Assembly (NCBI RefSeq): GCF_036588685.1 | Contig: NC_086378.1 | Span: forward strand, 35,565,578 to 35,629,577 | Length of the DNA: 64,000 nucleotides | Source of the DNA: Mytilus trossulus | Lineage: Eukaryota > Mollusca > Bivalvia > Mytilida > Mytilidae | Direction of reading: 5' to 3' | Shown: positions 1-11,400 of the stretch, piece by piece | Numbering within the stretch: position 1 is the stretch's first letter | Layout: each line of letters starts with the position of its first letter | Position numbers and translations under genes: made by a program | Notes under the pieces: generated by a model | Told to the model about the DNA's origin: nothing | The model's database searches: none | The model's input: the letters and a program-made list of their open reading frames with translations, nothing else

Positions 1-560
1 ATAGAACGTCTTATAGTAGATAAATGATGTTGAGAAAACAGGGGATCCTACTGACCGCCATGGGGATACTGTAGAACGCCCTATAGTACAAACATGAACA
101 ACAAGCAACAGGGGACCCTTTAGTACGTCATATAGTAAATATATAATGTTGAGAAAACGGGATCCTGTAGACCGCCTAGGGGATCTTGTAGAACGCCCTA
201 TAGTTTACACTTGAAAAACAAACAACAGGGGATCATGTAGAACGTTCTCTTAGCCTAGTAGATACATCAAAAACAAACAATAGAGTATCCTCTAGAACGT
301 TCTATAGTTTATATATAATGTTGAGAAAAACAGGGGATCCCACAGACCGACCAATGGATCCAGTAGAGAGTCCTCTATTATAAACATGATAAACAAACAA
401 CAGGGGATTCTATAGAACGTTCTCTTAGCCTAGTAGAAACATAAAAAACAAACAATAGGGTATCCTATAGAACGTTTTATAGTTTATATAAAATGTTCAG
501 ACAACAGGGGATCCTTTAGTATATACATGATATAAAACAAACAATATGGAATCCTATATA
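1..560. repeat. Satellite-like tandem array, left block
   Basis: Imperfect repeats built from modules GTAGAACGYYCTATAGT, a short AT spacer ending in AACAAACAACA, and GGGGATCCTGTAGACCG. The array touches the left edge, so its full extent is unknown. Confidence 0.8.
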
Positions 561-1265
561 TTTTTTCTCTAAAAATTACAGGGCCCATAAAGGGCATAAA
601 ATCAGATACAATTGATTTCCATAATTGGTAACAACAACAATAATAGAGGCATATACATATATATTTTGAATATAAGCATTGGTCAGAATCAAGCCAAAAA
701 CCATATATATATATTGTGAATAAAAGAATAATAAAATTACATTATATATGTATTTATTCTCAAATTGTTTACTTGACTTAGTGTCAGTGTTCATACTCTT
801 TAATTCAAAACAGTCACCAATATAACAATCCAGTTTTTCCATAAGAGAAACATTTTTCTGGGTCAAGAGCCATAAAAATTTAGAAGATTTATTCAAATTT
901 ATAAAATTATAACAATTGTTAGAAATGTCTTGGAAAAAATCGTCCCTTTGAATATCATAAAGAGGGCATTCTAATAAAACATGAAGATTATCTTCAACTT
1001 TACCGAGGGAGCAATTAGAGTTTGTTCTTAACATACTGGCATAAAGAACTAATTGATTGGTCAAAATTTGGTAATTCAATCTCTCTCTGAATATAATCCC
1101 TTCTTTCAAACTTTCCAGTCTATGACAATATTTTAACATTGATAAAATTATAGTAAAATACATAGGAAATCTACCAATCTCTGACATTACAGCTATATCA
1201 CTTGACTTTCTGTTTACACCAAGAATATATTTCACATGAGCTTTTTCAGAAGAATCCTCACCAAA
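560..1265 (-). mobile_element. Non-LTR retrotransposon 3' fragment (reverse transcriptase C-terminus)
   Basis: An open stretch (576-1235) encodes the end of a LINE polyprotein. LGVNRKSSDIAVMSEIGRFP and then a zinc-binding-like region, CSLGKVEDNLHVLLECPLYD, are typical of the segment after the reverse transcriptase in invertebrate LINEs. The 5' part (endonuclease and catalytic RT) is absent. It sits inside the satellite array, whose units resume in the same orientation on the other side, so this looks like a 5'-truncated insertion. Family is inferred from motif style only. Confidence 0.75.
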
Positions 1266-1580
1266 AAATTGTTCTTTAAGAACGTTCTATACTATAGTAG
1301 ATACATATATATAATATTCAGACAACAAGGGATCCTGGTAGACTGTCAAGGGGGTACGTCCTGTAGAACGTCCTTTAGTGTATACATGATAAACAAACAA
1401 TATAAGGGATCCGTTAGAACGTTCTGTAGTAGATATATAAGGTTCAGACAACAGGGAATCATGTAGAACGACCAAGGGAGCCTGTAGAACGCCTTAACAG
1501 TAGCTTTATTGCAAACAAGTAACAATGGTTCCTATAGAACGTTTAGCTATAGTAGAATGGTCAGACAACAGGGATCAGAT
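1266..1580. repeat. Satellite-like tandem array, right block
   Basis: The same GTAGAACG, CTATAGTA and AACAAACAA modules as the left block resume after the LINE fragment and fade near 1580. Confidence 0.75.
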
Positions 1581-3789
1581 TACAGATTCGTTTCTTTAAA
1601 CGCAGACCAGTTTAAACATCCTCTCACACTCATGTAAAGCCTTAGTACGTGTAATATGTTTAACATGTGTTAGCTACATCTTTTTTTTCAATTTGCCTAC
1701 ATAAAAATACTTTTTTAAACGGATAATAAAAATATTATTAACTCCATAGTATATCCAAGGCCATGGGACCACGTGCATGTGACATTTGCAGGTCTTTAAT
1801 TAACATAAGTAAGGCACTAAGTAATATACTGTTTATCATATCTATATGACATGTATCATGTGTATTTTAGAAAGGAATCTGTATATACATATTTGCACAA
1901 TGATATATGCTACTGTAATGCGGTACATTTTCCTTTTTTTCATGTGATAAAAAAATAAATAAAGCAAATTCACCGTGTTACATGAAAGTTAATGATTTTG
2001 AATCGGTTTTTTTTTTTTATAGTTGTACATGTTGAGAATATTCTATTTTTAGAATAAGTATTTTCAGAATCGTTTATAAATAGCCTATAAATAGAATATG
2101 CATAATTCATGAATCGTGACGTAGGGCGGTCTACGGGATCCCTTCTTCCGCTTACCGTAAATACTGGGTCCACACGTCGCATCCGGTAATTTGAGAATCC
2201 AAATTTCATGAAACTAAACATAGTTGTTTCTTCTGATGGTCAAACGCCCTGTATACTTTTTGGTGAAAATAAGATTTAAACTTTTTGAGTTAGATGACTT
2301 TATAACTAAAACAGGGGTGTTTTTTTTCACATGTCGCGCTGTATCTCAAAAACGATATGTGATTATTGCTAAAAACTTCTTAGTTATATTAATCTTAAGA
2401 TCTGTATACTTAATGGTGATGATTCAAAGTTGTATTTAAGAGTAATTGACTTTTTTTAAAAGTAGGGTTTCCATATGTTCTGCCGTATCTCAGAAACTAT
2501 TTATGATTTAAAAAATAATTGATGCAAGCTATACTTTATTGTAGTTTTAACATGGGTAGGCATAATATTCGTGACTATTTTTGCCCGAGCGATAGTGAGG
2601 GGTAAACTAACACGAATATAATGGTTAATTTTGTAACATTTCACAATATCCTGATATGGAATGATGGAGGTCCTGAAAATTTTTCAGGAGGTATATTGGA
2701 TTGTAAAGGTCCTAAAATTCTAAACGATTATTTGTGCAGGTTCTGAAAAGGAATTATGGAGGTCCTGGCATTGAAACATGGACTTGGGCTGAATTTTTTG
2801 CAGAATAATTATTCATGGACATCCGGAAATTCAATTATAGGTCTTCTTAGATATACCAATTTTGACTCAGAAATCTGCGTCTAATAGAAAGTACAACGAA
2901 TCGAGCTTTTTGTCCCCCCTTTACCCCAGCCCGGACGTATGCCATTCGATACAAAATGACAAAGTTTCACGAAGTTAAAAGCAATCGTTACACAAAATTT
3001 TAACCATGTGGAATTACATCCTGGTTTCCGTGACTGATTTTATTATTATTAATAATAATAATAACTATGCATAATTGAGAATCGATCTTGTAGCTATAAT
3101 ATTCTTAATCTATTATAAAATTTTATTTGATTGATATTTTCAAAATTGTAAAATAATCTGTTTTAATCTCTTTCATATTTGATCAGAGGACAAACAAGTT
3201 TTATAGAAAAAAAACACCGGTACATAAAAGGATTTATGAGGTTTGATAATACCTTTACTAACACGATATAACATGTCCAGTGAATTTGCCAAAAGGGTTT
3301 GAAATTCTTCGTCTTCCCTTTTGTAAAAGTCTCTTTTCCATTCAAATATCTTAAAATTTTAATTCGTATACATGTACAACTGGTTTATCTGAGAAAACTG
3401 GGAAACACAGTGGACCTCTGTAGGCAAACTGTAATATTTCCTTTTTATTTATTTAGCTTTTTGTTATTTTTTGTTTTCTATTTATTATTTCATTTTATAA
3501 AATAACGCCAATCAACAAAAAAATAAAAATAAAAATACCAACTTTTACACCACTCAATTTAAATTAAAAATGGAACTTCACTTGTTCAGAGACCTATAAT
3601 TCTTCCTTCAGTCTGCTTATATTAAGTTTCTTCTTTTCTTCTTTCAATACAGAGTCGGAATCTTCTTGAGTGTAAAATGATTCTTGCTCGTAAAATCATG
3701 AGGCCATCCCTCCTCAATTATCAAAACCAGCAGTAACTATTTACAGTATAATTATTATTTACAAATTTAAACTATATACGGAATTCCAG
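1581..3789. other. AT-rich stretch without a recognised gene
   Basis: No exon with conserved coding content was recognised. Open frames on either strand are short and low in information. Two loosely similar blocks around 2320-2370 and 2460-2500 (CTGTATCTCARAAACNAT) suggest an old duplication. Confidence 0.5.
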
Positions 3790-5035
3790 GTGTGAGAAGC
3801 TCGTGTCAAGGCCTCTGGCAGAATGGTAAGGCTGGCCTTGAACTCTTCTAGTGTAGCTGCTGTTGTGGCTTTTTCTGGTAGTGTGTTTCATTCCCTGTTG
3901 ATCTTGGGGAAAAGGAGTATCTGAACTGGTCTTATAGAGTACGCTAGCTGTTGGGTTGTGCGGTGGCCTCCTCTGGTGCGTGAATCTCCGGGTTTGAAAT
4001 AGTTTGTGGGGTCAATATCTACCAATCTATTGTGGATCGTGTAGGCCATACTAGTGAGGCGGTCTTTACAGCGGCGATCTTTACGGGGCTTCCATTTAGT
4101 CTCTCCATTAAAGAGCTGACACAACCTGGGGATAGTCTTGGTATTCATTGAACACGAACCTAGCTGCCCTTCTCTGTTCTTGTTCTAGGTCTTTTTCAAA
4201 ATTTTTTTTTATAAGGGTCCCATACGGAGGAAGCGTATTCAAGGGTTGGTCTGACCATAGTGATGTAGGCATTATCTTTGACTTCTGGTTCACACCGTAC
4301 CCGGTTCCTTCTCAGAAAGCCTAGTGTCCTTGATGCTTTGCCTACCGGCTGGTTAATATATGTCTTCCACTGTAGGTCGTGATTTATGATGACTCCAAGG
4401 TATTTCTCATGCTCAACTGCATTTAGGGTATGGCCGTGTAGTTGGTAGTTCCTTATCAGTTAGTTTCTTTTGTTGGTTATACAGTTACATATAACGATGC
4501 ACTTCGGATTGAAATTCATCTGCCATCGTGACTCCCCTAAGATGATGTCTTGGGGGTCCGGTGGATTAATGCCCTTCCAGTAACATGTCTGGCTTAGGAA
4601 GTCTTGTATCCACTTGAGTGTTATTCCACGTATTCCGTGGTAATCCATTTTTATGCCCCACCTACGATAGTAGAGGGGCATTATGTTTTCTGGTCTGTGC
4701 GTCCGTTCGTCCGTTCGTCCGTCCGTTCGTCCGTCTGTCCCGCTTCAGGTTAAAGTTTTTGGTCAAGCTAGTTTTTGATGAAGTTGAAGTCCAATCAACT
4801 TCAAACTTAGTACACATATTCCCTATGATATGATCTTTCTAATTATAATGCCAAATTAGAGGTTTTATCCCAATGTCACGGTTCACTGAACACTGAATGA
4901 TATTGCGAGTGGGGCATTCGTGTACTGAGGACACATTCTTGTTTTTAGGAGTCTCTTGTGGGGCACTTTATCAAAAGCTTTGGAGAAATTGAGCAGGATG
5001 ATGTCTGTCTGTTCTCCTTATATGTTTCTGATATG
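3790..5035 (-). pseudogene. Decayed LINE reverse transcriptase, interrupted by a short element
   Basis: Read on the minus strand from high to low coordinates: DIILLNFSKAFDKVPHKRLL (about 5005-4945), a foreign block (4650-4944), DYHGIRGITLKWIQDFLSQT, WQMNFNPKC, HGHTLNAVEHEKYLGVIIN, then YASSVWDPY-like sequence, EQEQRRAARFVFNEY, CKDRLTSMAYTIHNRLVDID and YFKPGDSRTRGGHR. This is the second half of a non-LTR reverse transcriptase. Frames change several times and one segment after SQTCYWKG is deleted, so it is dead. Confidence 0.85.
4650..4944 (+). mobile_element. Short interspersed element A, copy 1 (inside LINE)
   Basis: Begins ATGCCCCACCTACGATAGTA followed by GAGGGGCAT (short inverted arms), has a run of CCGTTCGTCCGT units, CAGGTTAAAGTTTTTGGTCA, and ends GTGGGGCATTCGTGTACTGA then GGACACATTCTTGTT. 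No coding capacity. Confidence 0.8.
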
Positions 5036-5094
5036 AATGATATAGGAGTACATGGTAAAATGAAAAAAAGAAACTGAGAAGTTAGAATTATAGA

Positions 5095-5595
5095 TTGTTA
5101 TGCCCCACCTACGATAGAAGAGGGGCATTATGTTTTCCGGTCTGTGCCTCCGTTCGTGCGTCTGTGCGTCCGTTCGTTCATCTGTGCGTCCGTTCGTCCG
5201 TCTGTGCGTCCGTTCGCCCCACTTCAGGTTAAAGTTTTTGGTCAAGGTAGTTTTTGATGAAGCTGAAGTTCAATCAACTTGAAACTTAGTACACTTGTTG
5301 CTTATGATATGATCTTTCAAATTTTAAAGCCAAATTATACTTTTTGTACCAATTTCACGGTCCACTGAACATAGAAAATGAAAATTGGAGTTTCAGGTTA
5401 AAGTTTTTGGTCAAGGTAGTTTTTGATGAGGTTGAAGACCAAACAACTTAAAACTTAATACACTTGTTGCTTATGATATGATCTTTCTAATTTTAAAGCC
5501 AAATTGGACTTTTGATTCCAATTTCACGGTCCATTGAACATGGAAAATAATAGTGCGAGTGGGGCATCCGTGTACTTAGGACACATTCTTGTTAA
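5095..5595 (+). mobile_element. Short interspersed element A, copy 2 (with internal duplication)
   Basis: Same ends as copy 1. The central block beginning CAGGTTAAAGTTTTTGGTCA occurs twice (about 5225 and 5395), lengthening this copy to about 500 bp. Confidence 0.8.
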
Positions 5596-5605
5596 TTATA
5601 ATTTT

Positions 5606-5732
5606 AATTGTGCCATATTCAGACATGAATTCGATATGTCGGTTTATTTGTATGGTAATTATTGACTTATAGTTAATTATACATCCCGAAATATCGAATT
5701 CAAGTCTGAATATGGCACAATTAAAATATGAT
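5606..5732. mobile_element. Small inverted-repeat element
   Basis: ATTTTAATTGTGCCATATTC on the left matches the reverse complement of GAATATGGCACAATTAAAAT on the right; the arms continue for about 36 bp around a ~55 bp centre. It could fold into a hairpin. Confidence 0.8.
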
Positions 5733-6608
5733 AGATTATATTATATTTTCTATCATATAATCAATTTTATCCGAACTTTTTTCTTAGCCTCATTTATATG
5801 ACATGCGTTATGAAAATCAATGTATTTTACAATGTATTCAATTGTCATTGCGGTCCTTCGGGGCTCGTATATGAGTTATTGACAGCACTGATTATCACTA
5901 CCCAGTGGTTCATTGATAACAGAAAAATAAAAACTTTTTAGCTTTCAACTTTCAGTACATTACCCAGAGGTTCATTAGAAGAAAAAAAAAACTTTAACTT
6001 TCAACTTTTAGTAGGCCCCACAACATGATTACTACTTTTCAAGTTGATCTGGGGCGATTTGATATGCGGGCGATTTGATATGTGGGGCGATTTGTCTTAA
6101 TTCAGGTTCGTTGCTTTTTTTTCATACACAATTTTCTTTATGTACTTAGTGATACTACAATGATTCTTAAGAGAAATAATCTGGCCATAACTTCAACATT
6201 AGGAAAACGAATTTTAGACGTTCCCTCACTTTTGCATGTCTCAAATTATTCTAGGCTTTGATGCTGTATTTTTAAAAATGTAAGAAGAAAGCAAGTAGTA
6301 AGCAAAGTTCACACAAGTCGGAGGACAGATAAAAACTGTGACAAAAGAAAAAAAAAGACACACACTCCAAAAAAATAACAAAATTATATATGAAAACTAC
6401 AAACCATTTACTAGTGATTTACTGAAGTCAGAGACATATATATATATACACAAATGTGTATATATGTCTCTGCTGAAGTCCTTTTATACTTTTAAAGAAA
6501 AACATAATTTATATTCACATCCCTTCTGAAACATTTTTTGTGTGTATTTATGGTAATCCGTTTTTCCTAGCCTCCATAATATAGACCTTATACCATCTAA
6601 TCTGGGCA
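5733..6608. other. AT-rich stretch without a recognised gene
   Basis: Nothing coding recognised. A near-perfect hairpin of AGAGACATATATA type lies at 6430-6475. Confidence 0.5.
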
Positions 6609-8113
6609 CCTATATGGGGTCTCATTGGGGGGGTTCCGTTCCCGTATCCCGCTTACTCTTTTGTTATATTCCTGTATCCCGCTTACTCTGTAAGTACAAA
6701 TGAAGTAAGCAATTCTCAATTTTTTTTGTATTTCTCGGGTCCCGCTAGACCTCATTTCCTGTTTTCATGACACAATAGTTTGACTTTCATATGTTACACT
6801 TAAAAAAGTGATCCTGCGTCATGCTTAAATAATTCAGCGATCCCGTGTCACGCTTAGACGCTAATGAGACCCACTCTATATAGACTAAAGCTAGGAAATT
6901 ATTTTTGTCCAATCATGAATTGACCTATAATATGATAGCCTTTCAAGACGTCATAATTATTTAGATTAAAATTAACCAAAATACACATCATGTAACGACT
7001 TTTAAGGTGGACTTTAATGAGGGCAGGAAGTCCTCTTACTGTTGGGGTATAATTGGTTGAAATCTTATCACGATTCATTAAAATATTCTCATCGTGATTT
7101 GTCAAAATATCCTTATCATGATTTGTCAGAGGTCTCAAATAACTGTTACCGTAATTGTTAAAAAGACATTTAAGGTCAAGTAACAGTAAATGGGCTATGT
7201 CACAGATTTCAGTAAAATTTGGCATACAACTCTGGTTCGATGAACTTCAACTGAAAATCGAAAAAATATTGCATTTATCTCAATTGTCATTTGAAATATT
7301 ACTGATTGAATTCTTACAAAATGGGTGAACATTTGTATAGAAACTTCAAAGCACATAAAATCGGCGAAAACCCTTCTAAAATTTGTCTTAAAATCTCTAA
7401 TTCTACTCCATAGATTTTTCTTAAAAAACTATATGTTGTTGATACATAGACAAAAAATGAAGTCGGTGACCCTATGATTATTTTATATCATTAAAACAGA
7501 AATTTATGTGTCAATAATATATAGCTTTTTAAGAAAAATCTATGGAGTAGAACTAGAGATTTGGCGATTTTAAGACAAATTTTAGACGGTTTTTCGTCGA
7601 TTTTATGTGCTTTCTATACAAATATTCACCCATATTAAAAAAAATTAATCTGCAATTTTTCAGATAATAAAAGAGATAAAATGTATTATTTTTTCGATTT
7701 TCAGTTTTAGTTCAACGAGCAAAGGTTGTATACAAACTTTTAGCAAAATCTGCGACATAGCCCATTTACTGTTCCTTGACCTTAACATGATTTGTCAAAT
7801 CAGTCAATTTTTGTTCATTCATAAAAAATGTGATTTCTATGGTCATGCACCAAAAATTTATGTTAAACGTCAAGGGGCAAGATTTTTTACCCTTATTCGT
7901 CATAAAAGTATCCCCAATACAACCCTCAGTATTTGAATAAAGAAATAAAAAGATTTTGTGGATATTAAACTATCAACAACCTTTAACAGTTCCTTTTATA
8001 TACATTTGACAAAAAAAATGAGAATAGCTTACGTACATAGTGTTAAGTGGGATACTGGAATCTACCAAAACAGTAAGCGGGATATGGGATTGGAACACCC
8101 CAATGAGACCCCC
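6609..8113. mobile_element. Large fold-back (inverted-repeat) element upstream of AAR2
   Basis: Two arms face each other around a loop near 7443-7511. The inner arms (about 7168-7442 and 7512-7785) share long stretches, for example CTACTCCATAGATTTTTCTT versus its complement, and AGTAAATGGGCTATGTC on both. Outer ends also pair: GGGGTCTCATTGGGG at 6613 and CCCCAATGAGACCCC at 8099, each followed inward by ATCCCGCTTAC-like repeats. Between inner and outer parts the arms have diverged. No transposase was recognised. The right end is 131 bp before the AAR2 start codon. Confidence 0.8.
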
Positions 8114-8244
8114 TTCATACTAAATTTAAAAGCTATTATGACCTATTGGTCAGATTCACATGCACACACAACAGAGGATTAAGGTTATAATTTAGATGAA
8201 GAGCTTACTTATCTTATCTATACTCTTTTGTTGAAAAACAGATC

Positions 8245-8411
8245 ATGGATCAAGAAACAGCCCAGACCTTGTTCAGAGAAGGTGCTATTTTTGTATTTCT
8301 TGATGTGCCAGTAGGAACAGAATTTGGTATAGATTATAATTCATGGAATATTGGACCAGAGTTCCGAGGAGTGAAAATGATTCCTGCAGGTCTTCATTTT
8401 GTTTATTATAG
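8245..8411 (+). CDS. AAR2: AAR2 coding exon 1
   Basis: Starts [13 protein letters not shown] and carries the [11 protein letters not shown] and [10 protein letters not shown] motifs. It ends HFVYY plus two bases (AG) before GTAGCT. The sequence just before the ATG ends in a possible AG acceptor (ttgaaaaacag), so a separate 5' UTR exon is possible. Confidence 0.93.
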
Positions 8412-11400
8412 GTAGCTTTTGTTCATTGATTTAAGTTATAGTCACATACATTGAAAAAAGACATGAAATAGGAAAATTAAATCTTATCTATCCTCTCTAG
8501 ATTTTTTTTTTACCAAAATACTCCTGATTGTGGAGAATGATAGGTCAAAATTAGATATAAAAAAGATGATGTTGTATGATTATCAATGAGCCAACTCTTC
8601 ACAAAAGACCAAATGACACAAAAATTACACTATACTAGATCACTGTATAGCCTTAAACATAGAGCAAAGCCTATCCTACAAAGTCAGCAATAAAAAAGGT
8701 CCTGAAATGACAAATGAAAACAATTTGAAAGAGATAACTAACAACCTAGATAATGAACCAAAAAAATTGAATAAAAACAAGTATGTAACACAGCAATAAA
8801 AAAAACAACCATTGAATTACAGATTTCTGACTTAGGACAGACACACACATGCAGAATGTGTCAGGGTTAAATATGTTATGGTCTTTTGAATTTTATGTTT
8901 CCAACACTGTCTGAAAATGCTAAGGAATATTTTAGCACAAGATGAATTCAGGCAAATTTCTAAAACTAAAATAACTCAAGCCTTAATTTTATCATTGCCA
9001 TGCTAGCTAGAGCAATTCTTCATTAGGGCAAATTTTCCGTATTAAAATTTTAAGTCCTTTTTCTTTTCTTTGAAATCAATGCTTATTGTGTTAGATTATC
9101 AGAGTAATGATTTTACTTTATTTTTTTTCTGTAATTATAAGATTTCCTATATTTATCATTCCTTTGTAAAGTCAAAGGCCGTGTGGTGCAAATTTTTTAT
9201 GGATGGAGGATCAACAGCCTTAAATATGTTAAAATAGCCTTGTCACTCTGTGGCTGAGGTGTATATAAATATATTTAAAATATATTTATTAAATTCAATG
9301 ATAGAATTGAAATCAATTTATCCTGAAACATTTTTAAAATTGTTTGATTTTAGATTTATTTACATTTCAGTGCCTGTAATAAGGAAGGCCAAACAGCACC
9401 TAGGACTGGGTTTTTCTATAACTTCAGAAAGAAAGAAATTGTTGTTCGCAAATGGAACAAATTGTTAGAAGGTAAGCTTATTTCCATCAAGTCGAAATGA
9501 CATATATACAGATTAATAAGGTTTAGTTTCTAAAGAATAATCAATTCATCAGCTGGTTTGTCCTATACATTTTTACGCCCCATCTACAATAGAAGAGGGG
9601 CATTATGTTTTCTGGTCTGCGCCTCTGTTCGTCCGTCTGTGTGTCCGTTCGCTTCAGGTTAAAGTTTTTGGTCAAGGTAGTTTTTGAAGAAGTTGAAGTC
9701 CAATCAACTTGAAACTTAGTACACATGTTCCCTATGAGTATGATATTATTTTTCTAATTTTAATGCCAAATTAAAGTTTTGACCCTAATTTCAGGGTCCA
9801 CTGAACATAGAAAATGATAGTGCAAGTGGGGCATCCGTGTACTATAGACACATTCTTGTTTGTACTTCAAGTTGTTAAGGTTTCTGGTTTATAAATCCCA
9901 GTCTTCACGCCGAGTGGCAGCCCAGGCTTGTAAAATTGCTCTTGGGCCTGTAAAAATCATATCTACCATTCTACAGGCCAACAGAATCTAACTAAAAGAA
10001 AATAAAAAAATTGAGCTCTGGCTCTGGTAGATTTAACAGTTCATCCTAAAGACTGAAATCAGGTTTTGTTTCCCTGTATTAAAATTTAATGATGTTGAAG
10101 GAAGTGTTGTAACCTATATCTAGATAATGTGTGTGTTTAATGTTTGTATTGTTCATGTTGTTTGTTTCAGATAAAATTGCAAACATTTCCCCTTGAGAAA
10201 AATCCCTTAGATAGTAAATGTAATATTCAAATAGAGCGCATGCATGGCATCTGGTGTAATAACATTGAAACTATTGATTCAAACCATATATCACTCATAT
10301 AATAAATTATTGTTTTTTCACTTTCTGGACTGTTATTTGTTTAAAAATAATTGTAATAAAATTGAGAATGGAAATGGGGAATGTGTCAAAGAGACAACAA
10401 CCCGACCATAGAAAAAAAAACAACAGCAGAAGGTCATCAACAGGTCTTTAATGTAGCGAGAAATTCCCGCACCCTGAGGCGTCCTTCAGCTGGCCCCTAA
10501 ACAAATATATACTAGTTCAGTGGTAATGAACGCCATACTAATTTCCAAATTGTACAAAAAATGCGGCGGGGTTAAACATGTTAGTGAGATCTCAACCCTC
10601 CCTCTATACCTCTAGCCAATATAGAAAAGTAAACGCATAACATGTATATACAAAAATGTCTATTCAATAAAGAGCACAGTCCTTTGCTGTAGTATATAAC
10701 CGAAGGACATTCATAAGATAGGGGATGATTGCTATTTTAGCTTTCAAATAGCTGATATTAAATCTTCTTTATTTCTTGAGAAAAATCAGACAGTTACTTC
10801 ATTTATACAGGAACTAATTATGTTTTGGGTAAAACAGGAAAACAGATGTCTGTGACTGAGGCCACTCTGATTTAATGTTCTCAAAATTTTTTATGATAAA
10901 AAAAAAACCACAGGCGCAAGCAAATAGGTTTGATATAATTCATTAAATGAAATCTTCAAAAGGAACACTATATAGTGAAGAAAGGGTATTGTAGATCTAC
11001 TTTTCAATGATGTCAAGAGAGAAAAATGATTTAATTAACATTTTAATTGTGCATGGTTATCATGGGTATGGCTGTTTTGTCATTGGTTGCAGAAAAATCT
11101 AACAAGGAAAAGTCAGTTTATTGTATCTTTACCAATATTTGAGTGTCTTTTATCTTTTTTAACAGATATTGATCCAGACATTGATGTTAGAGGAGACATG
11201 CTTCAGAAATTTCATGACAATAAAGAGGAAATGGATAGATACTTAGGAGCTTATCCTTATGAAAAGTAAGAGAAACTTAGAAAATGGTACTATGGTACTA
11301 TATTTTCGTTCATATTAAGTGAGAAAGAAGTGAGGTTCGCAAAAACAGAACAGCAACTTAACAATTTCACTAGTATATACATCTGTGATCTTGTGGTGTT

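Noticed and set aside
6899..7225. 108-codon minus-strand frame
   Set aside because: It is inside the left arm of the fold-back element, low in complexity (NHD repeats), and the right arm does not preserve it.
7958..8182. 74-codon open frame just before AAR2
   Set aside because: It lies across the right arm of the fold-back element, has no conserved pattern and is not needed for the AAR2 N-terminus.
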